Assembly: GCA_009617715.1 (NCBI GenBank)
Contig: VTFK01000171.1
Location: 248,001-312,000, forward strand
Length of the DNA stretch: 64,000 bases
Source of the DNA: Plectrocnemia conspersa
Taxonomy: Eukaryota; Arthropoda; Insecta; Trichoptera; Polycentropodidae
Direction of reading: 5' to 3'
A program made the position numbers and the translations under genes. Positions within the stretch are counted from its first letter, which is position 1. Every line of letters begins with the position of its first letter. A model generated the notes under the pieces. That model did not search any database. It saw nothing but the letters and a program-made list of their open reading frames with translations, and was not told where the DNA came from. Below are positions 26,901 through 38,040 of the stretch, in pieces.

Positions 26901-29900
26901 ACAAGAATTTAATGAAATACTTATGCTACCAAAATCAACAAAGATTTTATAAGCCTCTTACCTAAACTTGTAAATGCGTATCGCAGTAATTTCTGAAGTA
27001 ATACTGCAGGAAACGCAACTTCTAAAGGAAACAACTTAAAAGACTAACCGGACATTCGGTTTATTAATTTCGCATATACATACGTATATGCGAAGAAGAG
27101 ATATTTTGTTCAATACGAACGTACATACTGTATGCTTATTGATATTTCAATTAATACCCTACTAATCCCTGGCATAATATTGATATAAGAGCACAAGAGA
27201 TACTAATACAAATATATAACTCCATCTACTACGCTAAAAAACGAGCCAATTACACCAAAAACACTAACACACGTTCACGTACCGTCTCAACCCTTGATGG
27301 CATACACCCTCGGCCTGTTCTTATAGATTCTCCTAGCTTCCTTTCTCGTCTTCAGCTTTGCCTCTTTCTCGGACAAGGCTCGTCTCTCGGCTCTGGTAGT
27401 AGTCTTTGGAGCGGTCTTTCTGGTAGTAAACCTCCGAGTTTCATCTTCTTCCGAAGAGGACGCAGAAGAGCTGGAGAAAAGGGTATTTTTTAAAGAGAAA
27501 ACACGACGACATTTGATGCACATCGTTGCGATTTAGGTAAGGCTCTTTTGGTGGCACACTTTCGACTTTCCCTTGGTTACGGCCACTTTTACGGCAAACC
27601 TCTAACTTTCCCCTTCATCCGAAGAGAACACAGAAGAACCGAAGAAAAGGGCATTTTAAGAGGAGCCTCGTCGACCTTGGACACGTCATTGCGATCAAAA
27701 GCGGGCATACCGGTTCCGGTAGAACAACTTTGTTACACGATAGGAATCTGTGAGGCGATGAACCGAGGCCATTAAATTTGCATCAGATTCGAGTTGAACT
27801 CAAAGCATAGATATTTTTTTGGCGAATCACTAGAAACGAGGACAAATTCTTGATTTAAAAAAATTGAGCTATAGAGTTGCTTAGATCGACTGACTGTTGC
27901 GTTGTTTACGGCGCAACTATTTAACGTTACGTAGTGATTCTAGTGATATATTTTGTATATGTCAATGATGTACAAACACTTCACTAACAAAGTCTAATTT
28001 GTATAGTGCAAAATATGACAATTATCAACTGACACGACTGAAACGGTTATATTTATATTTGTAGCAGTAAATTAGAACAAAAAATTAAATTACGCATTTT
28101 TTTAAAATAAATAAATTAAAAATAATATACAGCTTTTACGTTTTTCAAGTTTCGCAAAGATCCTAAGTCATCATGTTTCAAAACATTTTACGACTGTGTC
28201 CCAAATTTATATTTTCAGATAGTTATGGTGAGTGGATTCTGGTTGAGAAACGCAACGTTTCGCATGAAACTCTTCAGTAATACCATAAACACAAACATCC
28301 AATTGACCCACAAGTAAAGTGCTTACATATATTTTTTTTTATTATAATATGCATGTTTACATACAGGGATAACCGAAGTATGGTACTTTGTCGCAATGAC
28401 CATGTCGTGCTTGAGATCGTTATCGTGCTCGTTCACCATCAGAGTTACTAACGTTTACGAGTCCATAGATCAACAATTTCGGCTTGTCTTGCGGTATAAT
28501 AATCATGCGTTCATAGTGCAAAACAAAATGAAAAAAGCATAAGCATGAAGTTCCATGGCGGTCAAGGTAGTCGTCGATCATCATCAATACTTCAATTAGA
28601 TTTCAAAGCGATGAAAATAATTTCTTTGCACAAAGGCGAATAAGTAAAGTCGCACTTTCTCGGTGCATAGTTCACAAGTTTCGCTTTGGACAATGAGTGT
28701 GTACCTTTGATCATGGCGAAATCGAGCCCTTCTGAAACCAAAACTGGCTTCTGGCTGGCAAAACCACTCGAGAGTAAAACCGCAATGCTTCGTCGATTGC
28801 AACTTTCTTCGCTTTGAGTGCGTTGCCCTTTGCAGACAGTTGCAAGAAAAATTTATGAATAATGTCTGCTTTAGTCAGTACATCTAAACCATGAGTTTTT
28901 AAATTCCACCCACGAGAGGTGTAAACAAATTCTAGCACATGTGTGAGTTGTCTCTCAATCATAAATTGTTACATCCTTATTTATATAAAAATCCCTATAA
29001 TAAAATGACAAAGAAAATGAAGTATAGAGTATTTGAAATCCAGTTCACGTATTTTTTAACAAAGATAAAATAAAAAATCTGTGTTTTTTATATGCAATTT
29101 TTTTATGTGCACACCCAGAAATTTTAATAGGATTTCGAAAAAAATCACCAAGGATTTTTAAGTCATTTGTTATAGGGATTTTTATATAAATAGATTAGAC
29201 TATATTCATAAAATAGCAAAATACAAAAGTCTCACACAATCAGCGAAACACTGATTAAGCTTCTTGACATTGAAATCGACTACGTTGTTCTCGGGCATCA
29301 ACAGATAAAACAAATAGACAAACGCAAGAAAAGTACCCGTCCATGTTAGGAAGGAAACCTGGCTTTGGAATTTTGGTGAAGACTGAATGAAGCCCCAAAA
29401 TAGTTTTATACATCTCTTCATTTAAGACTGATATTCAATATATTATAATCTTTGAATCACAAACAAGCCTCCAGAAAAAATGTTTTGTTATACATATCAC
29501 ACATAAGACTCGCGTGAACGAGTTTTAATTGCGCATATTTAATTTATACAAAAAATAGTTTAACTATTTGATCAATTGAACCTCAACCTTTTATTTTAGG
29601 GTAATCGGCAAAATTTTAGTAAAATAATCAATTTAACATTTATCATTTATAAAAAAGTTAAATATATTTTTTTTTGCCAAATAACTTGATTTTTTCTTTA
29701 ATTAAAATTAAGCTACAAACACGTTCAATAAGTTTTCAGAAATATTTTCCTTGCGAGTTAGTGGGCCTATTTTCAATAAATGATTCCGGGCCGGTATTTA
29801 TTTTCAATCCGCCCGCAAATAGTAAAGAATTTTCGTAATCCTTACAGTGGAAGAGAAATGGCGCAAAAAATGAAGCAAATAAAAATTCGATTAAAAAAAC

Positions 29901-32900
29901 TTGTGCACTCCAACTACAAATAAGAGAACGTATTATGCTTTCACTTTTTATAAACATAAACTACGCATAACTTAAATCATCATATAATTACTAAAAGGTA
30001 CCATACAATTCTATAAATATGCAATCCTTGGATATTTTTTTTAATCAGTTTAAGTGTGATTTTTTAATATATATTTAACATTAAGTTCGATCGACCAGTG
30101 GTATAAATCAGTGAATAGCTAAAAAGAGTTCGAATCTATAAGTACCATGTAATTTCTATCATGCTTGCAAAATCGGAATTAGTGTTTATTATATAATTAT
30201 AATTCTGATAGATCCACACAAATTAGGTTTTACTAGATTTCCCAATTTCACGGATGAATAATTAAAATAAAATCTAGATAAGTCATGCATAGTAAAATAA
30301 ATTTACAGACTTCGATTTCAACCGGGTGTCTCATTTCTTACCCAGTAGTTTTTTATTGTGTTTATCTCGTATTGACGCGTTGGGTTAACGCCTATCATGA
30401 TGCAACGGAAGATTTAGAATAAATAAATAAATTTGTACTTCTACATAGAAGCGTTTTCAATGATTAGAATAAAAATAACATACGGTCAGTATAAAAACAT
30501 AAGACGATCAGAATATAGGACGATCATGTGAATTTAAAAAAATATTACATGTATAAATATAAATGGGCAATAAATTGTTTATTTTAGAAATATCTTATAA
30601 AATATCTCGTTCGCACCAAAACTGTTGGAGAGGTGAGAGCGAGCGGTAGTGAGCGAGTTTTGGTCAGAATATTGAACACCCCATGAATAACTCAATGAAT
30701 CTATTTCATTGTATGTAGGACCCGAAGGTATTCAGAGCGACGAACGAAGAGGGAAAAACGAGAGCAAGCTTGGCTTGTTGTTTTGGCATCTGACAATGTT
30801 GCGAGCCGAACCAAACAAAATGGCCCTAAAACACATTGATAATGATAATGAACTGCCAACATGCGAACGACAGGTTGACCTGTTGTACCAATTATAATAT
30901 AAATTCTGACCAGTCCAATTTAATTTCTAACCATTTAATACAAATTCCGACCAATTAATGAGTTCTGACCACCTAATACTTATTCCGATTGCTTATATCC
31001 TGACCGATGTATTCTGACTTTTTAATGTAAATTCTAGCCACAACCGTATTCAAATTCTGACTCGAAGAATACGAGTCTTTTATTAAAAAAAACTACAAAG
31101 CCTGTTTGGCCGGGCAGCGCAATTTTTATATATCCAAAACAACCGCAAATAATATATTTTTATACAGATTTTTTTACTGGATTCTGATAGTTCAGGTATG
31201 TGATATTACTAGACAAATAAAGATTAAACTAATCAGAATATGGGATTACCAAGATTGAATCCATCTATGAAGCAAATATTTATTTCAAGCGATTAAAACA
31301 ATAGATAAAAAATAATCTACATGGTGTAAATCTAGTAAACGACCGCGACATTTATCTTTATGTTACATAAACTATACGAGACATATTGATAACGTTTGTA
31401 AACCCAGCTGTACAAACAATAAATGTCTCTGATTATTATGTAAATGAATACAACCTTCAGTGCGGGCGTAATTAATTAGACATTTAGATACGACGATTGT
31501 GTGCATTTCCCAGGTACTTTTGATACACTTGTGTTGCTAAATTCAGTGGTTTTGCGTTTTCACCATGGCGAAGTTTCAAAGTAGGCTTTACTTTCACAAT
31601 AAATCAACAGCAAAATCATCATCTACGAGCGCCTTTCTCTGACACGAATGTCACGAATGAAACAATATTTTTTTGAATACAAAAAATTGACCACATACTA
31701 AATCGGACATACGCATATTTTGCTATGCCAGATAGTTTATAAATCGTTTTTAAACTTCTTACTTTTTTGTCGAATTAAATACGCATTCAAGGAAAAAATG
31801 CACACAAAACAGTTTTTAATCAGACTTAAAAATTATTTTTGAGTATCCACTCCCAAGCATATTAAAAAAATGACCAATATTCTAATTTGTGACAAGCCAT
31901 TTTTAGAACCTGTGCGAACAAAAAGCTACATATTTAAATATGGTAATGTTAAAAAAAATTATAGTTGTGTCAATTCCGGAGGATTAATCTTTGAACCGTT
32001 AAAAATTAATGACAATTTAAAAAAAAGGTAAGTCAAAAATGATCTGTACTTAAATTAATTAATTTGTTTATTTACTTAACATAGCGTATTAAATACATGT
32101 GTATCTAAGCAAAACGAAAATGTACACATTGTCAAACTGGAGTAAAGCGTCGTAATATGATCCGAAAAAAAATACGAGGCTGTTGAATTATCTTGACAAT
32201 TTTTTTAGAGTTCATCAAATATGCCTTACATTGTATTATATATTAAATATATTATGTTATCATTCAAGAAAACTTACATTTAGCAAGTTTACAGTAAATC
32301 AGAGCCATGATAAAATATAGCAAGGTGTTTCTAAAGTGGCATCTATTTTATAATTATAGAAAAAAATCTAGCAAACACGAATACATAAGTATTAAATCAA
32401 AATATAATACATAATTAAATGATTATATTATACGTAGCATCTATCAATGCCTCTACAAAGCCCAAAGCGATCACACTACCAATTTTATAAGTAACTTTGT
32501 ACAGTAGGACTTTTTATAATACTTTCGTTCAAACTTTTATCGCATAACTTGTTATAACACTAATACCTTCACATTCGTCGTTTAAAAGGAAGCTAAAAAT
32601 AAGATGAACATATAAAAAAAGTGTGCGATTTATCAGCGAATTATGTGAAGAGATATGCATTTAAATAAATGCTTTGTTCCATAAAACAAATTGTTTGTGC
32701 ATTTATGTAATGAAAATCTTCAGTTTGTCTTCAGAAAAGGATTCATGGTAGAGTTATACATGGGGTGTTCACTTCTCTGACCAATACTCGGTCGATTCCA
32801 TTAGCTCACACCTAATTTGTCCAACAATAATGAACAAACAATTATATACTGCTCATTTAAATTGTCATCTTAGAAAATACATTAAATCGAATAACAATCC

Positions 32901-35856
32901 CAGTTATATATCAATACAATAACAATTCAACCAGTATATTGTTTTCTTTAAATAGGTTTAATTTAAACATACCACTCACTTTAGAAAATATTGGTATGCG
33001 GCAAATGGAAAGTAAATATACTTACTATATTATACAATTTTAGTTCATGTGTGTATTAAATTTTATGAAAATACTTTACGTTAAATCATATATTACACAT
33101 TATTTAAAAAAAATAAAAACCTCGATACATGGACATCTTTGCTAATGCTAACGTAATTTTGATAAATATAGACATTTGCGAATTGACCTGTTTTTTTATA
33201 ATTACATAATAACAAATATACAAAGTTTGAAAGTAGGTGTATAAAACATATGTAGGTTCTTTTGTATGCGTTTTTGTTTGATTTTGACAAGAAAAGTGCA
33301 GTTAACCTAACTAAAACTACAGTTAAATCTATTTGCAACGTCTACCGTTATTAATTAAATTAAATTGAATAGACTTATGTATATGTTTCATTATGAATTG
33401 CTAGAAAAATATTCCCATAAAAAAGTTCTGTATAAATATTCCCGTAAAAAGTGCGTTCTTCATATGCTAGTTGTACATTTGTAATATAACACAAAGTTTA
33501 ATCTAATACTATAACTCATATAATAACAGTTAGTGTATTATTTCTTCCCTTGGTGTATTTAAATATATATACATACAATTAAATTAAGTTTTTATTGATT
33601 TTTCTCGAAAATTGTATTTTCAATACATATATTTTATTTAAAACTGTACTCGAAGAAAAACTTTCATAAAACATTAATCCATAACTACTTATTCTTTGCC
33701 AGTTGTATTATTTCAAATGCACAGGATTATTGATAGTCAATATTGAAAAGGCCTTTGATACAGTATAGCATGACGGTCTAATTAACACATAAATTATTTG
33801 AAATACAAAACTTCCATTGTTTTTTCTTTATAATACATTCATATTTGAAATGTCAAAACTAAATTTCTCTTCATTTCCTCGTAATTTAAAAATACTACCT
33901 TATCAATGTATGCTGATGACACAGCAATCTAAATACAAGCGGCCCTCGACTTTCGAACGTTCGACTTTCGCACAATTGGCTATTTCGCACATTTAAAAAA
34001 AAAACATTTTTTTTAAATTAAATTTTTTTTTTAAAAAAAATTATAAACATGAGTGAGAAATGGAAAAACTTCAGTGTTCATACGAACAAAAATAAATCAA
34101 GGACTCATAAACTTCACGCGATTCGAGACAAAGATGGAAATTATAAAACATTCTGATAGTGGTGAATCTTTTGCTTCAATCGGACGTTCGTATGATACAA
34201 ACAGGTCTATGATATGTTCAATATTGCAAAATAAAAATATAATTAAGGAATACGTTTAAAATTGTGGATTTAAAGATATGTTTCCACAATCTTTAAAGAT
34301 ATGTTTCCAAAAAAACACAGCAAAAAAAACATGGATGAAATGGAAAAGTCTTTGTCATCATGGATCGATGACCAACATCAAAAAGATGTCCCTCTGAGTA
34401 TTTCAATTATTCAAGCAAAAGCTCTTAGTTTGCCAAAGATTGGAAAGATAGATTAAAAAAAAGATTTTAACACGGTTTTTCAAGCAAGGAACGGTTGGTT
34501 TTACAATTTTAAAATGAGGTATTCCTTTCATAATATTAAATTTCGGGAGAATCAGCTGATGCGGATAAAGATGCTGCAAAAGAATTTATTTCCTAATTAT
34601 CCAAGATTATTGAAGATGGAGAATATTCCTCTAGCCAAATATTTAATGTAGACGAGACAGGTTTATTTTGGAAAACTCTTTAACAATGAAATATATGAAT
34701 GAAGCCTTTACGCATCATGACAAATTTAAAAATATTATGGAAGATTGTGATCTCAATGGAGAATGCATATCTCAAGTGCGTAGGGCGATCAATAAAGACA
34801 TAGCATGTTATAAAATATTATATGAAGAAAAGAAAAAGAATAGTGGAAAACGGTTAACTTTTGATAACTTTTCAAGGGAAACACCCGCAAACCGCACTTA
34901 ACGCCTCTTAAACATCTTATATTTACTTGATAAATAAATATTTTAAAATACAACATTCGCACACATTTTCAGGAACCAATTATGTGCGAAATTCGAGGGC
35001 CGCCTGTAATACGGACTGAAATCGATTGGAATTAAATAACAAAAATCTCTACAGAATTTAAACAATTATCTCAGCAAATATAAAATTAAAATAAATGAAG
35101 AAAAAACAAAAGCTATTATAATTACAACTTGTAGCTTTTAAATCTTAAAAGTAAACAAGAAATCAGCATAAAATGGAGAGATGTATATATCTAATCTAAT
35201 TAAGCTTAAATTTAACAAACGTTTAATGGGTTTGCCATTATCGCGGCTCTATGACCGTTTTTTAACAATGGAAATACATTGTCGGCGAAACACATATTAA
35301 TTTCGAGGTATTAATTAAAATGAATGAATAATAACAATCTAAATATTGAAATTGGATATATAAAACAAATATAAATGAAAGTTTAAAAAATAACAACATA
35401 ATAAATTGCTCATATGACATACATCCTAAATGTGCTATATCTTCAGTAGTATACGAGAAGATCAAATTAGATATATTACCATCGTTACCATAACCTTGAT
35501 TTTCATAACTGGTTTCGTGATTGTTTTAAAAGCAGGTTAAATTGTTTGTGTGTATGTAGTGTTAATTGATACAGTTTTTTATTATATATTATAAACAATT
35601 GAATAATTTTTAATTTAATTAAAATATTGTAGACACACATACATTGTGCAATGTTATGATAATGAAAAAAACATATTTAGGCTCACCTGAGGTCTCTGGG
35701 ACTGGTCACCGCGGCCACGTAGAACCATCTCCATGCGCCCGAGGCTGCCAAGTACGCGACGATGGCGACGAGGATGAGCTGCACCAGCGAGGGCCAGCCA
35801 AGCAGCAACACCAGAGCTGCGCCGACGGCAACCAACACGGCTATTAAGGCGGCCAT
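17913..35856 (-). CDS. Fatty acid transport protein / long-chain acyl-CoA synthetase (SLC27 family), copy B
   Basis: Exons in coding order: 35856-35687 (from the in-frame ATG; the open frame runs on to an acceptor after 35925), 21810-21660, 20823-20587, 20514-20262, 19394-19193, 19132-19022, 18944-18863, 18791-18198, 18070-17913. About 652 aa from ATG 35856. The first exon encodes two hydrophobic segments and ends in TSPRDLR. YTSGTTGLPK is at plus 20285-20314, YGATEGN in exon 18944-18863, and DRTGDTFRWRGENVST in the 594-nt exon. The C-terminus has QDGFNPSVIKD. Same enzymatic role as copy A: activation and vectorial uptake of long-chain fatty acids. The AMP-motif exon is 30 nt longer than in copy A and holds a Ser-rich stretch. 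One base is missing at the T run 20739-20741 (expected exon 238 nt, observed 237). Restoring it keeps a strongly conserved frame, so an assembly error is likely. Intron 1 is about 13.9 kb. Confidence 0.9.
19440..20235 (+). mobile_element. hAT (ZBED5-like) transposon remnant inside a copy B intron
   Basis: Degraded coding sequence on the strand opposite to FATP. The frame around 19500-19720 gives PIGKTLIKPHVFEML.. and, after a stop, LPFGLQLDEA. These resemble the TLIKP and LQLDES blocks of insect ZBED5/SCAND3-like hAT transposases. A second piece lies at 19800-20130. The segment ends in aaaatgacgtccctac, and its last 80 nt match the reverse complement of the MITE at 56579. Many stops; non-functional. 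Confidence 0.6.
21330..21490 (+). mobile_element. mariner transposase remnant in a copy B intron
   Basis: The + strand codes for KIVTGDEKYIVYHKN near 21340-21390, very close to the IVTGDEKW block around the first catalytic Asp of mariner transposases. Downstream the match decays through frameshifts. The ends of the element were not found. Confidence 0.55.
23600..23950 (-). promoter_or_regulatory. CpG-rich block, possible alternative promoter or first exon of FATP copy B
   Basis: In DNA that is otherwise strongly AT-rich, this segment is rich in CG dinucleotides without a convincing protein frame. On the minus strand a good donor (gtaagt, plus 23667-23672) closes it. Splicing to the coding exon at 21810 would give a transcript lacking the membrane exon. 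Inference only. Confidence 0.25.
24055..24965 (-). mobile_element. Tc1/mariner-superfamily (DDE) element, degraded, most complete minus-strand copy
   Basis: Reading the minus strand from 24960 down: a block like VRSTENIADVSESVAEDPEL, several stops, NCRM.GEENFHVIHE, a frame with MWFQQVSVTCHTS, then LCEKFPGCVSLRFDDVNW and a CDLTPL-like stretch before the terminal repeat gtgatccaa at 24056. These are the conserved blocks of the insect element whose transposase reads FQQDGATCHT..EKFPGR.. in intact copies. Asp of the QQDG block is changed here and several stops interrupt it, so it is dead. Its 5' end abuts a retroelement tail. Confidence 0.75.
25030..25320 (+). mobile_element. Probable non-LTR retrotransposon 3' end
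   Basis: A T-rich stretch followed by ttgccgtgacgcattagg, ggtaagctgttaagtcacg and an A-rich tail with TAAATAAATA repeats. This organisation is typical of LINE 3' ends. No RT motif is seen upstream, so the clade cannot be named. Confidence 0.4.
27287..27523 (-). other. Unidentified 78-codon open frame, Ser/Glu- and Lys/Arg-rich
   Basis: The frame encodes a Cys-x-x-Cys near the start (MCIKCRR), a Ser-rich acidic run (SSSSASSSEEDE) and a basic Thr/Arg/Lys-rich tail. I do not recognise it. It lies in the FATP copy B intron. A related but frame-broken copy of the Ser/Glu-coding DNA sits about 170 bp away (27590-27670). It may be a fragment of a duplicated gene or a low-complexity chance frame. 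Confidence 0.2.
27395..27700. repeat. Imperfect direct duplication of about 170 bp period
   Basis: The segment from about 27420 (gtaaacctccgagtttcatcttc, gaagaggacgcagaag, gaaaagggtatttt, cattgcgat-like end) recurs from about 27590 (gcaaacctctaactttc, gaagagaacacagaag, gaaaagggcatttt, cattgcgatc). Similarity is clear but diverged. Confidence 0.5.
28596..28962 (-). other. Degraded minus-strand coding-like segment, unidentified
   Basis: Two overlapping minus-strand frames, 28962-28711 and 28802-28596, give protein-like composition with an apparent frameshift between them (..AIDEALRFYSR.. then ..FRRARFRHDQRY..). The IDEA-type piece faintly recalls the IDE(A)M block of piggyBac transposases, but no further block supports that. 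Probably an old transposon fragment. Confidence 0.2.
30085..30295 (+). mobile_element. tRNA-derived SINE, copy 2
   Basis: B-box-like GTTCGAATC at about 30130 with a degenerate A-box-like region upstream (ccagtggtataaatcag). It is followed by the same tail as the copy at 13.9 kb (aattaggttttactag, tttcccaatttcacggatg). More degraded than copy 1. Confidence 0.55.
30896..31068. repeat. Degenerate tandem repeat of about 20-bp units
   Basis: At least seven diverged units of the type aaattctgaccanttaatac follow one another (attctgaccagtc, atttctaaccatt, aaattccgaccaatt, gttctgaccacct, ttattccgattg, ttctgactttt, aaattctgactcg). Opposite-orientation pieces (ggtcagaata, gatcagaata) occur at 30485-30525 and 30660, so the block may be the arm of a foldback element. 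Confidence 0.55.
33720..33935 (+). mobile_element. jockey-like LINE reverse transcriptase fragment, 5' part (split by Tigger)
   Basis: The + strand reads IEKAFDTV.HDGLI near 33745-33785 and YADDTAI near 33908-33930. These are the conserved RT blocks of jockey-type LINEs, and YADD is the catalytic motif. The Tigger element interrupts it directly after the YADD block, and the frame resumes on the other side. Stops and deletions make it inactive. Confidence 0.75.
33936..35006 (+). mobile_element. Tigger/pogo-type (TcMar) DNA transposon, near full length but defective
   Basis: The ends caagcggccctcgactttcg and the complement of cgaaattcgagggccgcctg form terminal inverted repeats next to TA on both sides (33934-33935, 35007-35008). 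The inside carries pieces of a CENP-B/Jerky-like transposase. They include a helix-turn-helix start (34055-34257, with SFASIGRSYDTNRSMI), a block reading NGWFYNFKMRYSFHN near 34487, and FNVDETGLFWKTL near 34640, which holds the first catalytic Asp. The C-terminal part is largely deleted. Length 1071 bp; several stops and shifts. Confidence 0.85.
35009..35160 (+). mobile_element. jockey-like LINE RT fragment, 3' continuation after Tigger
   Basis: Directly after the Tigger target TA, the + strand resumes with a stretch giving SLQNLNNYLSKYKIKINEEK-type residues. The corresponding K..INQ.KTEAI region is also seen in the jockey copy at 45.7 kb. This supports that the two flanks were once continuous. 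Confidence 0.6.
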
Positions 35857-36100
35857 GACCGCCACCAGCCGACAGTTGCGCCGAACTGAGCCCCTCCGCC
35901 GCTGGGACGAGATCCCCTCCTCCACCTGCACACAGCAGTGAGTTTTACAAGTGCGCCGGCTGGCCGCAACTGTGTCTCATGGCCAACGGCCGCGCTCGAA
36001 CCCGCGTTTGAACCGATTCGAATTGCGAGTCATCGATTTCGATTTTGTTAACTGAGCGCCAAATGACAAATGGCCGACTTGCCACCGGACACTTTGACAG
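35687..36100 (-). promoter_or_regulatory. CpG-rich exon and upstream region of FATP copy B
   Basis: The membrane-segment exon and about 180 nt upstream are strikingly GC- and CpG-rich against the surrounding AT-rich DNA. Either this is the promoter/5' UTR of copy B with ATG 35856, or the exon is internal. The minus strand has a good acceptor (tgtgtgcag) directly before an open frame starting at 35925. The sequence alone does not settle which. Confidence 0.35.
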
Positions 36101-37382
36101 TTAAGTTTTTAAATTCGACCAGGGTAATAACACGCGATTATGCGGCCATGATACAATTATTAATTGTGTTTACTTATATTGTATACTATATAATTAATGT
36201 TAAACGTTGATTGCTGTAATTCTATTAATTTCATTTAAATCTGTGTTATTTTTTCGCAATGTTTAGTGATAATACATTCATTTGCGGCCATGATTTAAAT
36301 ACATACAAATCGCGAATATCTCAAAATGTTAAATTAAATATGATAAGAGTGTACATATATTTGCAATTTTCAATTCTAACAACCATACTAGTATTAAGTG
36401 ACATAACATATCATATTAAAAAATGATATTCATTAAAATTGAAGGTCACTGACTTTTTATTATATAATATATATGTAACATACTGCTTAAACCGCTTCCC
36501 GGGCGGGATAGAAATCGTATCATTTTGGACATTCCTGCATATGTGTGGAACAGCCCATACATTTTTAAATATTGAGAATTTTAGATAAAATACATATTCA
36601 ACGTTGTTTTGTAAGTATGGATTCATGAACAAAATAGCTGCCTCTTAATAGATTACTAATACTACATATTAATAAAGTGTTTTACAAAAATATTTTATCA
36701 AAGCTTATACTAAAGGTAAGATAAAACAAACAAGAAAAAAATAGAGGCAATTTGCAAAGAATTTCGGAAAATAGATCGAAAACTTTTTGCAAAGAGGCGA
36801 CAGGTACCATGAAAAATATATATATTAAATTACCATATCTTGACTAGTGCTATTATATTAATATAGAACAATGTATATAGCTTATACTGTTAACTAAAAA
36901 AGTTTCTTGCATAAAGCAAAATTTTGATCATATAAGCATTTTAAAAATAGTCACTACAATAATGGACGTAATTTTTTATGTGAAAATATACATTTTAAAA
37001 TTCAAATCTTTCATATAATTGCTATGTTTAAATAACATAATTTACTCAATATTTTCAATAATTTTAAAGACGTTAATTTTCATTACCTTTAATCGATTCA
37101 AATTACAACAAAGTGCTGTTTTTATTTATTTATTACTAATATGCTAATATCAACACATTAAAAAATGATTACCTATGCTAAGAATAGCCTTGAATGTCAA
37201 TATTTTTATTGGGACAGTGATGAAGATACATAAAAACTTACGATTTAACAACCTTGGCGTCCTCGAAGCTTAATGATATCCTATTATGTTTTACATCGAG
37301 ACATTATTATTTATAAAAGGAAAAAAGGTGTTTATAAAGATTGCGTGTATTTTATTTGTTTTGCGGTGTAAATTAGAGTTCA

Positions 37383-38040
37383 TCAAACAGTCAATTTTTG
37401 GGCATGTAATGGTCTCTCGTGAATCACATGAGGATTTTTCTAGCCCCATATGCGGCAATTTTGCATATTAACATACGCAGAGAGGTGACAATGTGCCTCA
37501 TTAGAGAAGAAGATTATCTTTGAATAATCAGTATCAGCTTTCCGCTGCTCTAACACCCAATCTGCGTAAAGTATTTGCTGTATATAGTCTCTGAGGTTCA
37601 GTTTTTGAGTTTTTTGAATTTTATACGGGTGTATGTACAAGTCCAGTAGTAAAATGCGTCAAGGGGAGCCAAAATAAAAGCCCGAAAGCTGCGATCGCCG
37701 ACGAATCGACAATTTCGGGCCTTCGGCCACACTTTACCTTGCAGCAGCAATATTCTCGGCTTCAACGCTTCCAATCTTTAATAAAAATCTCACTACGTTG
37801 TGAATAGTTCGCTCAGTAGGAAGTTGAAATTGACCATGATCTTCCCATACATTTTGATACACAGTTCGTACAGAAAAAATGTACAATTTTAACGCGTTTA
37901 GCAGTGATTAAGCGATCCATTTCGTAAATGTGTTTTTGCAAACTAACATTTAACACTTTGAACACGCGTGATTATTGAATGCTGTCTGATTTACAGTGCT
38001 GCCAACATAGGAAACCCAATTAGGATCAATCTGTACATAG
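37383..38040 (-). mobile_element. Tc1/mariner-superfamily element, 5' half only
   Basis: From the end gatcctaattgggtttcc (minus strand, near 38020) the sequence runs through the helix-turn-helix part to the ADTDYSKIIFFSNEAHCHLS and NMQNCRIWG blocks. It stops at the PLHAQKLTV-like block near 37385. It matches the first two thirds of the copy at 24.0-25.0 kb; the rest is absent. Confidence 0.7.

Larger units (their letters stand above)
21811..35686. other. Large first intron of FATP copy B, mostly transposon debris
   Basis: Nearly 14 kb between the membrane-segment exon and the next coding exon. It contains a CpG-rich block near 23.6 kb, mariner-type, LINE, SINE, jockey and Tigger pieces, an unexplained minus-strand open frame near 27.4 kb and a degenerate tandem repeat near 31 kb. 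The stretches 25.3-27.2 kb and 31.1-33.7 kb show nothing recognisable. Confidence 0.6.

Noticed and set aside
29736..29957. Minus-strand frame with LKINTGP, recalling the GD.E.NPGP start of some LINE ORF2 proteins
   Set aside because: Only a few residues agree and no endonuclease or RT block follows.
35857..35931. Start of FATP copy B at the GTG near 35931
   Set aside because: GTG is not a credible start in a nuclear gene. The codons either follow a splice acceptor at 35925 or are 5' UTR before ATG 35856.
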